Source: Eubacteriales bacterium (GTDB lineage Bacteria; Bacillota; Clostridia; Lachnospirales; Lachnospiraceae). From it: 38,598 nt of DNA. The position numbers were made by a program, and so were the translations under genes. Location of the stretch: the NCBI GenBank assembly GCA_030537135.1, contig JAUNOP010000015.1, forward strand, positions 1-38,598, given 5' to 3'. Below are positions 1-8,300 of this stretch, one piece after another; the first letter of the stretch is position 1, and every line of letters starts with the position of its first letter. Below the pieces are notes generated by a model that had not been told where the DNA came from, searched no databases, and was given only the letters and a program-made list of their open reading frames with translations.

Positions 1-177
1 CTTCCAAAAGACGGATACGCAACGCTTGTCATTGGTTTTGTAAGACTGAAAGGAATCAAGAAAAAGAACAGTACATTTCACGTTCACAAATCTAATAAAA
101 AGTCTAAAAAAGCAGACTGTTTTTTCGGAAAAATCAAAAATGAAGAGCAGAAACTTATATATATTGCACAAAAATGA
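1..177 (+). CDS. C-terminal fragment of an unrecognised protein (5' end outside window)
   Basis: Frame 1 is open from the first base to a TGA at 175-177, giving 58 residues. The tail is strongly basic (runs such as GIKKKN and NKKSKKAD) and ends LIYIAQK. No domain could be recognised from this remnant. The stop lies 10 bases before the ATG of the next gene, and the AAAGGAG ribosome binding site of that gene overlaps the stop, so the two are probably co-transcribed. The open frame joined to a well-placed downstream start argues that this is a true gene end, but its identity is unknown. Confidence 0.55.
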   Translation, partial: LPKDGYATLVIGFVRLKGIKKKNSTFHVHKSNKKSKKADCFFGKIKNEEQKLIYIAQK

Positions 178-187
178 AAGGAGTTTT

Positions 188-2059
188 ATGCGGAAACTAG
201 CTTTAGACGATGAAATTTTGTTAAAAGTAGACAAAGCAGCCAGATATATCGGGGGAGAAGTAAACTCCGTTATGAAGGATCCCTCCAGGGTGGATATACG
301 ATTTGCCATGTGCTTTCCAGACGTATATGAAATCGGCATGTCAAACCTCGGCATGATGATTCTCTACAATATGTTCAATAAACGAGAGGACGTCTGGTGT
401 GAGCGCCTTTATTCTCCCTGGACAGACCTGGACAGGGTCATGAGAGAGAAGAAAATTCCTCTGTTTGCTCTGGAATCGCAGAACCCTGTCAGGAATTTTG
501 ATTTTCTTGGAATCACACTGGGATACGAGATGTGCTATACAAACGTGCTTCAGATTTTAGATCTGAGTCAGATTCCTCTTCTTGCAAGGGACAGGGGAGA
601 AGAATTTCCTCTTGTTATCGGGGGCGGAGCCTGCGCATATAATCCAGAACCTCTGACAGACTTTTTTGACCTGTTTTATATTGGAGAAGGAGAGACCTCT
701 TATGATGCGTTTTTTGACGCATATAAGGAAAATAAAGCAGCTGGCGGCTCCAGGAAGGACTTCCTGCTTAAAGCAGCGCAGATTCCCGGCATCTATGTTC
801 CTTCTCTTTATGAGGTGAGCTACAAGGAGGATGGAACCATTTCCTCCATGACCCCAAAATGTCCGCAGGCTCCTGCCAGAATACAAAAGCAGGTTGTGAC
901 AGACATAGAACAGAATTATCGAGCCATTGAAAAGCCTGTGGTTCCCCATATTAAGGCTACTCAGGACCGTGTTACCCTTGAGATTCAGAGAGGCTGCATC
1001 AGGGGCTGCCGCTTCTGTCAGGCAGGCATGATTTACCGCCCGACAAGGGAGAGAAACGTGGAAACCTTAAAGGCCTCTGCAAAGGAAATGCTTCTAAATA
1101 CCGGACATGAGGAGATTTCCCTAAGCTCCTTAAGTTCCAGTGATTATACCCAGCTAAAGGAGCTGGTTGAGTTTCTGATAGAGGAGTTTCAGGGAAAGGC
1201 GGTAAATATTTCTCTTCCCTCTCTGCGCATTGACGCCTTTGCCCTGGATGTGATGGGAAAGGTACAGGATATAAAAAAGAGCAGTCTTACCTTTGCGCCA
1301 GAGGCAGGTTCACAGAGGCTTCGCGACGTCATCAATAAGGGGCTTACCGAGGAGGTCATTCTTAAGGGAGCTGCTGAAGCCTTTCACGGCGGCTGGAATA
1401 AGGTTAAGCTGTATTTTATGCTTGGCCTTCCGACTGAGACAGAGGAGGATATGAAAGGAATTGCCCATTTGGCGGAAAAAATTGCCAAAACCTATTATGA
1501 GGAGGTACCCAAGGAAAAAAGGAGCAGCAAGGTTCAGGTAAATGTCAGCACCTCCTTCTTTGTTCCAAAGCCCTTTACTCCTTTTCAGTGGGCAGGTATG
1601 TTCTCTGAGGAGGATTTTATTGCAAAGGCAAAGGTGGTAAAAGAGGAAATTCGGGCGCAGCTCAATCAGAGAAGCATTCGATACAGCTGGCATGAGCCGG
1701 ATGTGACGATTTTGGAGGGCTTTTTGGCAAGAGGAGACAGACGCTGCGGAGCAGTGATCCAAAAGGCCTATGAAAAGGGAGCGCTCTATGACGCATGGTC
1801 AGAATCCTTCCAGTATTCTATCTGGAAGGAAGCCTTTGAGGAGACAGGCGTTGACATTGACTTTTATACGCTCAGGGAGAGAAGCACAGACGAGGTTCTT
1901 CCCTGGGACTTCATTGACGCAGGAGTGACAAAGGAGTTTCTTGTCAGGGAATGGAAAAATGCCAGAGAGGAAAGGGTGACGCCAAACTGTCGCCAGCGCT
2001 GCTCTGGCTGCGGCGTCAAGACTTATGGAGGAGGTGTGTGCTTTGAAGGTAAGAATTAA
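188..2059 (+). CDS. TIGR03960-type B12-binding-like radical SAM protein
   Basis: The 623-residue protein has an N-terminal B12-binding-like region (about 20-220) and a radical SAM core with a CxxxCxxC cluster at C270, C274 and C277 (GCIRGCRFC), which should bind a 4Fe-4S cluster and S-adenosylmethionine. A second cysteine group (CRQRCSGCG) sits near the C-terminus. An in-frame ATG lies upstream at 140, but ATG 188 has AAAGGAG five bases before it and begins MRKLALDDEIL, so I chose it. The family is conserved in Firmicutes and almost always adjoins a DUF2344 gene, as here, where the genes overlap by 17 bases. The substrate is not known; a role in RNA modification is a guess from the ribosomal neighbourhood. 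Confidence 0.9.
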   Translation: MRKLALDDEILLKVDKAARYIGGEVNSVMKDPSRVDIRFAMCFPDVYEIGMSNLGMMILYNMFNKREDVWCERLYSPWTDLDRVMREKKIPLFALESQNPVRNFDFLGITLGYEMCYTNVLQILDLSQIPLLARDRGEEFPLVIGGGACAYNPEPLTDFFDLFYIGEGETSYDAFFDAYKENKAAGGSRKDFLLKAAQIPGIYVPSLYEVSYKEDGTISSMTPKCPQAPARIQKQVVTDIEQNYRAIEKPVVPHIKATQDRVTLEIQRGCIRGCRFCQAGMIYRPTRERNVETLKASAKEMLLNTGHEEISLSSLSSSDYTQLKELVEFLIEEFQGKAVNISLPSLRIDAFALDVMGKVQDIKKSSLTFAPEAGSQRLRDVINKGLTEEVILKGAAEAFHGGWNKVKLYFMLGLPTETEEDMKGIAHLAEKIAKTYYEEVPKEKRSSKVQVNVSTSFFVPKPFTPFQWAGMFSEEDFIAKAKVVKEEIRAQLNQRSIRYSWHEPDVTILEGFLARGDRRCGAVIQKAYEKGALYDAWSESFQYSIWKEAFEETGVDIDFYTLRERSTDEVLPWDFIDAGVTKEFLVREWKNAREERVTPNCRQRCSGCGVKTYGGGVCFEGKN

Positions 2060-2747
2060 ATTCAGCAAGGAAGGGCATACAAAGTTTATCGGGCATCTGG
2101 ACACCATGCGCTATTTCCAGAAGGCCGTGCGAAGAGCCGCTCTTCCGGTTGCGTATTCTGGAGGCTATAGTCCGCATATGATTATGTCCTTTGCCGCGCC
2201 TCTGGGCGTAGGCGTCACAAGCACAGGAGAATATTTTGACATGGAGCTTACTGAGACGCTTCCCACAGAAGAGATTGCTGCAAGGCTTGATGCTGTGATG
2301 GCAGAGGGCTTTTCCGTGCTTTGCGCCAGACAAGTAGAGGACAAAAAAGCGAGCACAGCAATGGCTCTTGTTGCTGCCGCGGATTATCGAATTTCCTTCC
2401 GTAAGGGGAGAGCGCCGGAAGGCTGGAAGGAACGGGTGATAGAGTTTGCTGCCCGAAAAAGTATCCCTGTATTAAAAAAGACCAAAAAGAGCGAGAGAGA
2501 AATTGATATCCGTCCATTTATTTATGAGATAGCTTTGGACGGCGAATACATTTTCCTGAAGCTTGCTTCTGCCAGCGCCAATTATACCAAGCCTGAGCTT
2601 GTGATGGATACCTTCCTTCAGTGGATGGGAGAGGAGCTTGTGCCATTTTCTTATCAGGTGCAAAGATGTGAGGTGTATGCGGACAAGGGAACCGAAGGTT
2701 CTCATGTGTTTGTTTCACTTCAGGACTTGGGTGAAGAAGTTGAATAA
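2043..2747 (+). CDS. TIGR03936/DUF2344 family protein, partner of the radical SAM gene
   Basis: This 234-residue protein has the family signature: a start KVRIKFSKEG, then FIGHLDTMRYFQKA and YSGGYSPHMIMSFA. I chose the TTG at 2043 because the strong GGAGGAGG at 2027-2034 is well spaced for it and the family normally begins M-K-V-R-I-K-F; an ATG at 2025 lies inside that ribosome binding site. The gene overlaps the end of the radical SAM gene and the start of the RNase gene, suggesting translational coupling of all three. In some bacteria the same domain is fused to the radical SAM protein, so the two probably work together. Biochemical function is unknown. Confidence 0.85.
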   Translation: MKVRIKFSKEGHTKFIGHLDTMRYFQKAVRRAALPVAYSGGYSPHMIMSFAAPLGVGVTSTGEYFDMELTETLPTEEIAARLDAVMAEGFSVLCARQVEDKKASTAMALVAAADYRISFRKGRAPEGWKERVIEFAARKSIPVLKKTKKSEREIDIRPFIYEIALDGEYIFLKLASASANYTKPELVMDTFLQWMGEELVPFSYQVQRCEVYADKGTEGSHVFVSLQDLGEEVE

Positions 2748-3948
2748 GCTTGTCATTACACAGATGCCCCTGGGAAATGGAGAATGTCTTGTCAGCGCCC
2801 TGGCAAGTGAGAACAGGGCGATTGAGCTTCGGGTCGGCACACGAACGCAGCAGGGAATTCTTGGAAATATTTACGTGGCACAGGTGGAAAATATTGCCCG
2901 GAACATCCAGGCCGCCTTTGTACAGATTCAAAAGGGGCAGAGATGCTATCTGCCTCTTAAGGAGGCTGCGCAGGCGATTTACACAGGAAATCAGAGGCAT
3001 ATGGGAGAGCTTCGGCCAGGGGATGAGATTCTTGTGCAGGTCAATAGAGAAGCTATGAAGACAAAAGCTCCGTCTGTAACTACAAACCTGAGCTTTACAG
3101 GAAAGTATCTGGTTCTCACTTCAGGAGACTGCCGCCTGGGGCTTTCCTCCAAGCTTGACGCAGCGGACAATGTAAGATTAAGAAAATGGCTTGCAGAAAG
3201 AAAGAGAGAGAACTATGGATTGGTTGTACGCACCAATGCGGCGGAGGCGTCCAAGGAGGAGCTTTTGCGAGAGCTTTCCTTTCTTGAAAAGCAGCTGGAG
3301 AGAGTGGCTGTCTATGGACGAAGCCGTACCTGCTTTAGCCTTCTTCTGGAGGCAGAGCCATTTTATCTGTCAGCTGTAAGAGATGCGTACAGTCAGGAGC
3401 TTGAAGAAATTGTAACAGATGACAGGGAGCTTTTTGCAGGGCTTTGCGAGTATCTTGCCCAGTACCAGCCAGAGGATCTTCCAAAGCTCCGGTTATATGA
3501 GGACAGGCTTCTTCCTCTTTATAAGCTCTTTTCTCTGGAAAGGGCATTTAACGAGGCGTTAAGGGAGAAAATATGGCTCAAAAGCGGAGGCTTTGTTGTG
3601 ATACAGCAGACAGAAGCCTTTGTTAGTATTGATGTAAATACAGGAAAATTTACAGACAAAAAAAAGGCTGAGGAAACCTTTCGCAAAATCAATCTGGAGG
3701 CAGCAGGAGAAATCGCAAGACAGCTTCGTCTCCGAAATCTTTCCGGTATTATTCTCATCGATTTTATTAACATGCAAAATTCTGACCATCAGGAGGAGCT
3801 TCTCCATGTGCTTGCCCGGCACCTGCGCAAAGATCCTGTCAAAGCGCAGGTGATTGACCTGACTGCGCTGCAGATTGTAGAGACTACCAGGAAAAAGGTA
3901 CGGCGCTCTCTTCTTGAAGACCTCACAGCCCTTGGGATTTTTCCCTGA
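2740..3948 (+). CDS. rng: Ribonuclease E/G family protein, short form
   Basis: The 402-residue protein has an S1-like RNA-binding region (about 36-115) and the catalytic DNase I-like subdomain. Two metal-binding aspartates are visible: D298 in SIDVNTG and D341 in LIDFINMQ. Their 43-residue spacing equals that of the E. coli RNase E pair D303/D346. It probably processes rRNA or mRNA 5' ends. The chain stops at LEDLTALGIFP, before the CPxC zinc-link and small domain of classical RNase E/G, so it lacks the usual tetramer-forming region. The start is uncertain: TTG 2740 gives MNKLVIT, typical of the family; GTG 2731 is an alternative. It overlaps the preceding gene by 8 bases. Confidence 0.85.
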   Translation: MNKLVITQMPLGNGECLVSALASENRAIELRVGTRTQQGILGNIYVAQVENIARNIQAAFVQIQKGQRCYLPLKEAAQAIYTGNQRHMGELRPGDEILVQVNREAMKTKAPSVTTNLSFTGKYLVLTSGDCRLGLSSKLDAADNVRLRKWLAERKRENYGLVVRTNAAEASKEELLRELSFLEKQLERVAVYGRSRTCFSLLLEAEPFYLSAVRDAYSQELEEIVTDDRELFAGLCEYLAQYQPEDLPKLRLYEDRLLPLYKLFSLERAFNEALREKIWLKSGGFVVIQQTEAFVSIDVNTGKFTDKKKAEETFRKINLEAAGEIARQLRLRNLSGIILIDFINMQNSDHQEELLHVLARHLRKDPVKAQVIDLTALQIVETTRKKVRRSLLEDLTALGIFP

Positions 3949-3957
3949 GAGCAGGAA

Positions 3958-3978
3958 GGAGGGACCTAATGTCCCTCC
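3958..3978. terminator. GC-rich hairpin between convergent gene ends
   Basis: A perfect 8-bp inverted repeat, GGAGGGAC (3958-3965) and GTCCCTCC (3971-3978) with a 5-nt loop, lies between the RNase gene and the CDF gene, whose stop codon falls in the loop. Neither side has a long T-run, so it may be only a weak bidirectional terminator or 3'-end stabiliser. Confidence 0.4.
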
Positions 3979-5141
3979 ACAAAATCCCTGTCTATGTTTA
4001 TCACTCCGAAATAGCTTCCCGGAAGCTTACGAATTTGTTCCTTTATCTCTGAGATTACTTCTGCATCTGTCATCGGGCAGTCGTATGGAACTACTACGTC
4101 AAAAATAAGGTTTGTGTGCGTAGTCCCTTCCACAAGGCGAAAATCATGAAAAGTAAAATCAGGATTGATCTCGCGCAGAAGCGCCTTTATCTGCGCTTTC
4201 ATCTTTGTTACCTGTGTATTGTCCGTGACTATTGGATCCATGTGTATGGTTGCCGTGCAGGACAGCTCCTCTTGCAGCTTTCTCTCAATATTATCAATCT
4301 CATCATGAATGGCCAGTATGTCCCCCTTTGCAGAAACCTCTGCATGAAGGGTCAGCATAACTCTTCCCGGACCATAATCATGGACGATCAGATCGTGGAT
4401 TCCGAGAATCACAGGAGAAGCGCACACAATCTCCTTTACCCTCTCCACGAATTCCCTGTCAGGAGACTGCCCCAGAAGAGGGTTCATGGTCTCTTTCATA
4501 GCCTGAATACCTGTGCAGCAGATAAAAATTGCCACAAGAATACCGCACCAGCCGTCAATATGATATCCAGTGAAGTATCCGACCAGGGTAGAAACCAGAA
4601 CCAATGTTGTGGAGAGAGCGTCGCTGATGCTGTCAGCCGCCGTAGCGCTCATGGCAGCGCTTGCAAGCTTCTTTCCAAGTGTTTTATTATAATAGCACAT
4701 ATAAAGCTTGGTAAGAATCGACGCCAGCAAAATCCCGACAATCAGAGGGGAGCAGGCGACGCCTTCTGGGTGAAGAAGCTTCTGTACAGAGCTTCGCGCC
4801 AGCTCGTATGCCATCAAAAGCACGGCAATGGATACCAGAAGCCCGGAAATATATTCAATTCTTCCATGACCAAAGGGATGCTCTGGATCAGGCTTTTGTC
4901 CGGCCATTTTGAAGCCAATCAAGGTTATGACAGAGGAACCTGCATCTGACAGGTTGTTAAAAGCGTCTGCGGTAATAGCAATCGAGCCGCTGAGCATACC
5001 AGCCAGAAGCTTTCCCAGAAAAAGCAGAATATTTAAACCAATTCCCACTGCTCCGCACAGCATTCCATAGGCCTGCCGCACAGAAGGAGAGGATATGTCC
5101 TGGTAATCTGGAATGAAAACTCTGGATAAAAAGGAAATCAT
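3966..5141 (-). CDS. Cation diffusion facilitator family transporter, probable Mn2+ exporter
   Basis: The 391-residue protein has six predicted membrane segments and a cytoplasmic C-terminal domain with GIHDLIVHDYGPGRV, typical of CDF proteins. Such proteins export divalent metals in exchange for protons. The transport-site pairs are N-x3-D in segment 2 (within ADAFNNLSDAG) and D-x3-D in segment 5 (DSISDAL). That set is characteristic of the manganese group (MntE-like), whereas zinc exporters have histidine; specificity is therefore inferred. The C-terminal region runs about 90 residues past the usual domain. The start has a clear GGAGGT site. It is monocistronic, convergent with the RNase gene, and its promoter leaves only about 25 bases of leader, too short for a metal riboswitch. 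Confidence 0.9.
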   Translation of the reverse strand: MISFLSRVFIPDYQDISSPSVRQAYGMLCGAVGIGLNILLFLGKLLAGMLSGSIAITADAFNNLSDAGSSVITLIGFKMAGQKPDPEHPFGHGRIEYISGLLVSIAVLLMAYELARSSVQKLLHPEGVACSPLIVGILLASILTKLYMCYYNKTLGKKLASAAMSATAADSISDALSTTLVLVSTLVGYFTGYHIDGWCGILVAIFICCTGIQAMKETMNPLLGQSPDREFVERVKEIVCASPVILGIHDLIVHDYGPGRVMLTLHAEVSAKGDILAIHDEIDNIERKLQEELSCTATIHMDPIVTDNTQVTKMKAQIKALLREINPDFTFHDFRLVEGTTHTNLIFDVVVPYDCPMTDAEVISEIKEQIRKLPGSYFGVINIDRDFVEGH

Positions 5142-5171
5142 AGGAATACCTCCAAATTAAGTTTAAGCGAT

Positions 5172-5200
5172 ATTATAGCATTCTAAAACTGCTCTTGCAA
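5172..5200 (-). promoter_or_regulatory. Sigma-A promoter of the CDF transporter
   Basis: On the minus strand TTGCAA (5195-5200) and a perfect TATAAT (5172-5177) are separated by 17 bases, 31 bases upstream of the ATG. Confidence 0.65.
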
Positions 5201-5536
5201 GAACTTTTTAAGGAAAATTGCTAATTATAGAGTTAGAAACCCTTAACTTTTTGTAAGTTTTAACTAATCAATTTCATGCGAAAAGAATTTATGTTCGATA
5301 TAATATTGTGCTTTGCAGTACATTCTGATATAGTATATGTATAAAAGACAGCCCATGGTGAAAGCAGGTATCCGTAAAAATCAAAGAATTGCTGCTGCAG
5401 TTAGGTGATATGATTTGATTTTTCTGTTGCCGTGGACGGCGCCAGGAGTGTGGAATGCGTGACACTGATCTGTGATTTCATTTTGGATATCATTGTGATT
5501 TTTTATACTACACGAAAAAAAGTACAGTAAAAATAC
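5201..5536. other. Intergenic stretch between the CDF gene and rplU promoters, no gene seen
   Basis: AT-rich DNA lying between two divergent promoters. Only very short open frames without ribosome binding sites occur. A small GCCGT/ACGGC palindrome is present near 5437-5448. I recognise no riboswitch or other motif. Confidence 0.5.
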
Positions 5537-5565
5537 TTGACAAACGAATATTCATCCGTTATGAT
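5537..5565 (+). promoter_or_regulatory. Strong sigma-A promoter of the rplU operon
   Basis: Consensus TTGACA (5537-5542), 17-base spacer, TATGAT (5560-5565). Transcription should start near 5572, giving a leader of about 75 bases before rplU. Confidence 0.85.
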
Positions 5566-5572
5566 AAGTGAG

Positions 5573-5640
5573 TATGCCGCACAAAGAGGTTTGAAGCGCC
5601 GAAAGGCCACCATATTTGGCGAGTAATGTTCATAGGAGGT
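5573..5640 (+). ncRNA. Probable L21 leader (autoregulatory 5' UTR)
   Basis: The rplU leader contains a GCCGAAAGGC hairpin (GAAA loop) and a flanking CGCC/GGCG pairing that encloses it, followed directly by the ribosome binding site. Its position and size fit the Firmicutes L21 leader family, in which ribosomal protein L21 is thought to bind its own mRNA. I judge this from layout and partial recall of the motif; a covariance model search would decide. Confidence 0.6.
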
Positions 5641-5646
5641 GCCATT

Positions 5647-5952
5647 ATGTACGCAATTATTGCAACAGGTGGTAAACAGTACAAGGTTGCTGAGGGCGAC
5701 GTAATCAGAGTTGAGAAGCTTGGTGTAGAAGCTGGTGAGACAGTTACTTTTGATCAGGTAATCGCTGTATGTGACGATGGTGTGAAGGTTGGCGCTGATG
5801 TAGCAAATGCCAATGTTACCGCTTCTGTAGTTGAGAACGGCAAGGCTAAGAAGGTCATCGTTTACAAATACAAGAGAAAAACTGGTTATCATAAGAAGAA
5901 CGGTCATAGACAGCAGTACACAAAGGTAAAGATTGAGAAAATCAACGCTTAA
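5647..5952 (+). CDS. rplU: 50S ribosomal protein L21
   Basis: At 101 residues this is normal length for bacterial L21, which binds 23S rRNA in the large subunit. The start [14 protein letters not shown] and the basic C-terminal [16 protein letters not shown] signature are diagnostic. An in-frame ATG at 5626 is upstream, but AGGAGGT at 5635-5641 serves the ATG at 5647. It heads the conserved rplU-prp-rpmA operon, with a strong promoter and a probable autoregulatory leader. Confidence 0.98.
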   Translation: MYAIIATGGKQYKVAEGDVIRVEKLGVEAGETVTFDQVIAVCDDGVKVGADVANANVTASVVENGKAKKVIVYKYKRKTGYHKKNGHRQQYTKVKIEKINA

Positions 5953-5964
5953 TCTGGTGTCGTT

Positions 5965-6297
5965 ATGATTAAAATCTCAGTTGAAAAGAGAAACAATGCA
6001 TACATGCGCTTTGTATCCAGAGGACACGCCGAATACGCAGAGGAAGGACAGGATATCATCTGCGCAGCGGTTTCTGCCCTGATTATTTCTGCTGTAAACG
6101 GATTGGAGGCCTTTACCTCCGAGAAGTTTGAACTCAGGCAGGAGGACGGATATGTGTCTGTTCAGTTTACAGAGCCTACCGGTGAGAAGGGAACCCTTCT
6201 TATGGATACATTGGTTCTTGGCTTAACGAATATTAAAAATAGCTATAACCCACGTTATAAACAACGATTTTTAGCCATTAAAGTCAAGGAGGTGTAA
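5965..6297 (+). CDS. prp: Ribosomal-processing cysteine protease Prp (YsxB family)
   Basis: The 110-residue protein has the Prp catalytic pair: H21 in [11 protein letters not shown] and C33 in [10 protein letters not shown]. In Firmicutes such as Staphylococcus aureus, Prp removes the N-terminal extension of ribosomal protein L27, a step needed for ribosome function. The L27 encoded next door has a matching cleavable extension. The gene sits between rplU and rpmA with gaps of 12 and 4 bases. Its ribosome binding site is weak, so it may be translated at a lower level than its ribosomal-protein neighbours. Confidence 0.93.
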   Translation: MIKISVEKRNNAYMRFVSRGHAEYAEEGQDIICAAVSALIISAVNGLEAFTSEKFELRQEDGYVSVQFTEPTGEKGTLLMDTLVLGLTNIKNSYNPRYKQRFLAIKVKEV

Positions 6298-6301
6298 AGA
6301 C

Positions 6302-6595
6302 ATGATGGAGATGAACCTTCAGTTATTCGCACATAAAAAGGGAGTTGGTTCTACTAAGAACGGCCGTGATTCCGAGTCAAAGAGACTGGGTGCCAAGAGA
6401 GCAGACGGACAGTTTGTAAAGGCTGGCAACATTCTGTACAGACAGCGCGGAACCAAAATCCATGCAGGTGAGAATGTAGGATGCGGAAGAGATTATACAT
6501 TATTCGCACTGACGGACGGTGTCGTAAGATTCACCAGAAAAGGAAGAGATAAGAAGCAGGTTTCTATCGTTCCTGTACAGGCTGATGCAGAATAA
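6302..6595 (+). CDS. rpmA: 50S ribosomal protein L27 with cleavable N-terminal extension
   Basis: The 97-residue protein has the L27 core ([20 protein letters not shown], then [16 protein letters not shown]). L27 reaches into the peptidyl transferase centre. The preceding MMEMNLQLF matches the Prp cleavage motif of Firmicutes L27, so the mature protein should begin AHKKG after cleavage between F9 and A10. AAGGAGGTG at 6288-6296 supports ATG 6302. A rho-independent terminator follows within 12 bases of the stop. Confidence 0.97.
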   Translation: MMEMNLQLFAHKKGVGSTKNGRDSESKRLGAKRADGQFVKAGNILYRQRGTKIHAGENVGCGRDYTLFALTDGVVRFTRKGRDKKQVSIVPVQADAE

Positions 6596-6606
6596 TCTGG
6601 CAGTGT

Positions 6607-6642
6607 AAGGCTTCAAATCGTTAAGGTTTGAGGCCTTTTTTA
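6607..6642 (+). terminator. Rho-independent terminator of rplU-prp-rpmA
   Basis: AAGGCTTCAAA (6607-6617) pairs with TTTGAGGCCTT (6627-6637) with one G-T wobble, and the stem runs into a T-tract ending near 6641. No clear separate promoter was seen for obgE, so partial read-through is possible. Confidence 0.85.
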
Positions 6643-6671
6643 TCAATATAAAGAAAGTATTGAGGTAGTCT

Positions 6672-7961
6672 ATGTTTGCAGACAGAGCAAAAATTATTAT
6701 CCGCTCCGGCAAGGGAGGAGACGGACATGTGAGCTTTCGCAGAGAGCTGTATGTCCCGAACGGCGGTCCTGACGGCGGAGACGGAGGCCGCGGAGGCGAC
6801 GTTGTTTTTGAAGTAGACGAAGGACAGAACACTCTGGGCGAATACCGCCACAGGAGAAAATACAAAGCCTCTGACGGCGAGGAGGGCGGCAAGAGGCGCT
6901 GCCACGGAGCAGACGGCAAGGATGTGATTCTCAAGGTTCCGGAAGGAACAGTAATCATGGATGCAGCGAGCAAAAAGGTGATTGCCGACATGTCCGGCGA
7001 CAACCGCCGCCAGGTAATACTAAAGGGCGGAAGAGGCGGCAAGGGAAACATGCACTATGCCACAGCCACCATGCAGGTTCCCAAGTATGCGCAGCCAGGT
7101 CAGCCTGCACAGGAGCTGGAGGTGCTTTTGGAGCTGAAGGTCATTGCTGATGTGGGTCTGGTGGGATTTCCGAATGTGGGAAAATCCACTCTTTTGTCTC
7201 GTGTTACCAATGCGCAGCCAAAGATTGCCAATTATCATTTTACTACTCTCAGTCCTAATCTGGGAGTGGTTGATATGGAAGGGGATGGCTTTGTGATTGC
7301 CGATATTCCCGGACTGATTGAAGGTGCGTCTGAGGGCGTTGGTCTTGGACATGAGTTTCTTCGCCACATCGAAAGAACCCGTGTGATTATCCACATTGTA
7401 GATGCTGCGTCCACAGAAGGCAGAGACCCTGTGGAGGATATTTACAAAATCAACAAAGAGCTGGAAGCCTATAATCCTGAGATAGCTGCGCGTCCGCAGG
7501 TTATTGCCGCTAATAAAATTGACGCTATCTATGAGGGAGAGCAGTCCCCTGTTGACCGCCTGAAGGCAGAATTTGAGCCAAAGGGAATCCGCGTTATGCC
7601 GATTTCTGCTGTAAGCGGACAGGGACTTAAGGAGCTTTTGCATTATGTGCAGGAGCTTCTGAACACCACAGAGAAAAAGCCTGTTATATTTGAGCAGGAA
7701 TTTTTCCCTGAGGATATGCTTATGGGCGAGAATCTGCCCTACACAGTGGAGATATCCGACGAGGATGCGCATGTCTTTCTTATTGAGGGACCGAGAATTG
7801 AGAAAATGCTTGGCTACACGAATCTGGATTCTGAAAAGGGCTTTTCCTTTTTCCAGAAATTCCTCAAGGAGAGCGGAATTCTGGAGGATCTGGAAAAGGC
7901 TGGAATTCAGGATGGAGACACTGTGCGTATGTATGGTTTTGAATTCGATTATTATAAATAA
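6672..7961 (+). CDS. obgE: GTPase Obg/CgtA
   Basis: At 429 residues it has the three-part Obg layout: a glycine-rich Obg fold (about 1-158, many GGxGG repeats), a G domain with GFPNVGKST (P-loop), DIPG and NKID motifs, and a C-terminal OCT domain (about 345-425) common in Gram-positive Obg. Obg is an essential late 50S assembly GTPase that also responds to ppGpp. GAGG lies nine bases before the ATG. It leads a five-gene run with yhbY, nadD, yqeK and rsfS, most of which act on ribosome maturation or nucleotide metabolism. Confidence 0.97.
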   Translation: MFADRAKIIIRSGKGGDGHVSFRRELYVPNGGPDGGDGGRGGDVVFEVDEGQNTLGEYRHRRKYKASDGEEGGKRRCHGADGKDVILKVPEGTVIMDAASKKVIADMSGDNRRQVILKGGRGGKGNMHYATATMQVPKYAQPGQPAQELEVLLELKVIADVGLVGFPNVGKSTLLSRVTNAQPKIANYHFTTLSPNLGVVDMEGDGFVIADIPGLIEGASEGVGLGHEFLRHIERTRVIIHIVDAASTEGRDPVEDIYKINKELEAYNPEIAARPQVIAANKIDAIYEGEQSPVDRLKAEFEPKGIRVMPISAVSGQGLKELLHYVQELLNTTEKKPVIFEQEFFPEDMLMGENLPYTVEISDEDAHVFLIEGPRIEKMLGYTNLDSEKGFSFFQKFLKESGILEDLEKAGIQDGDTVRMYGFEFDYYK

Positions 7962-7992
7962 GGCAGGTCATCCTGTCAAAGGAGTTTTTTAT

Positions 7993-8283
7993 ATGACAAG
8001 CAAGCAAAGAGCTTATTTAAAAAGTCTGGCTCAGAAAATAGACCCCATCATGCAGCTTGGAAAGGGCGGCGTAACCCCTGAGAACACAGCGGCAGTAGAC
8101 GAAGCCCTGGCAGCCAGAGAATTAATAAAAATCAGTGTTCTTCAGAATTGTCTGGAGGATCCAAGAGAAATGGCGCAGATTCTCTCTGAGAGAACCCGTT
8201 CCCAGGTGGTACAGGTGATTGGAAAGAAGATTGTGCTTTATAGAGAAGGAAAAGAAGAGAAGAAGAAAATTCTTCTTCCATAA
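7993..8283 (+). CDS. yhbY: YhbY/CRS1-CRM family ribosome assembly RNA-binding protein
   Basis: The 96-residue protein is a single CRM domain, with LKSLAQKIDPIMQLGKGG and RELIKISVLQN; the GKGG loop lies in the expected RNA-contact position. YhbY associates with pre-50S particles. AAAGGAG precedes ATG 7993, and the open frame upstream overlaps obgE in another frame, so the longer reading is not used. A lysine- and glutamate-rich tail (EGKEEKKKILLP) follows the domain. It lies 31 bases after obgE. Confidence 0.93.
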   Translation: MTSKQRAYLKSLAQKIDPIMQLGKGGVTPENTAAVDEALAARELIKISVLQNCLEDPREMAQILSERTRSQVVQVIGKKIVLYREGKEEKKKILLP

Positions 8284-8300
8284 ATTTCCAGGAGGGTATT

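Noticed and set aside
5142-5200. Possible NiCo or manganese riboswitch ahead of the CDF transporter
   Set aside because: The promoter leaves only about 25 bases of leader, too short for either aptamer, and no aptamer motif was seen further upstream.
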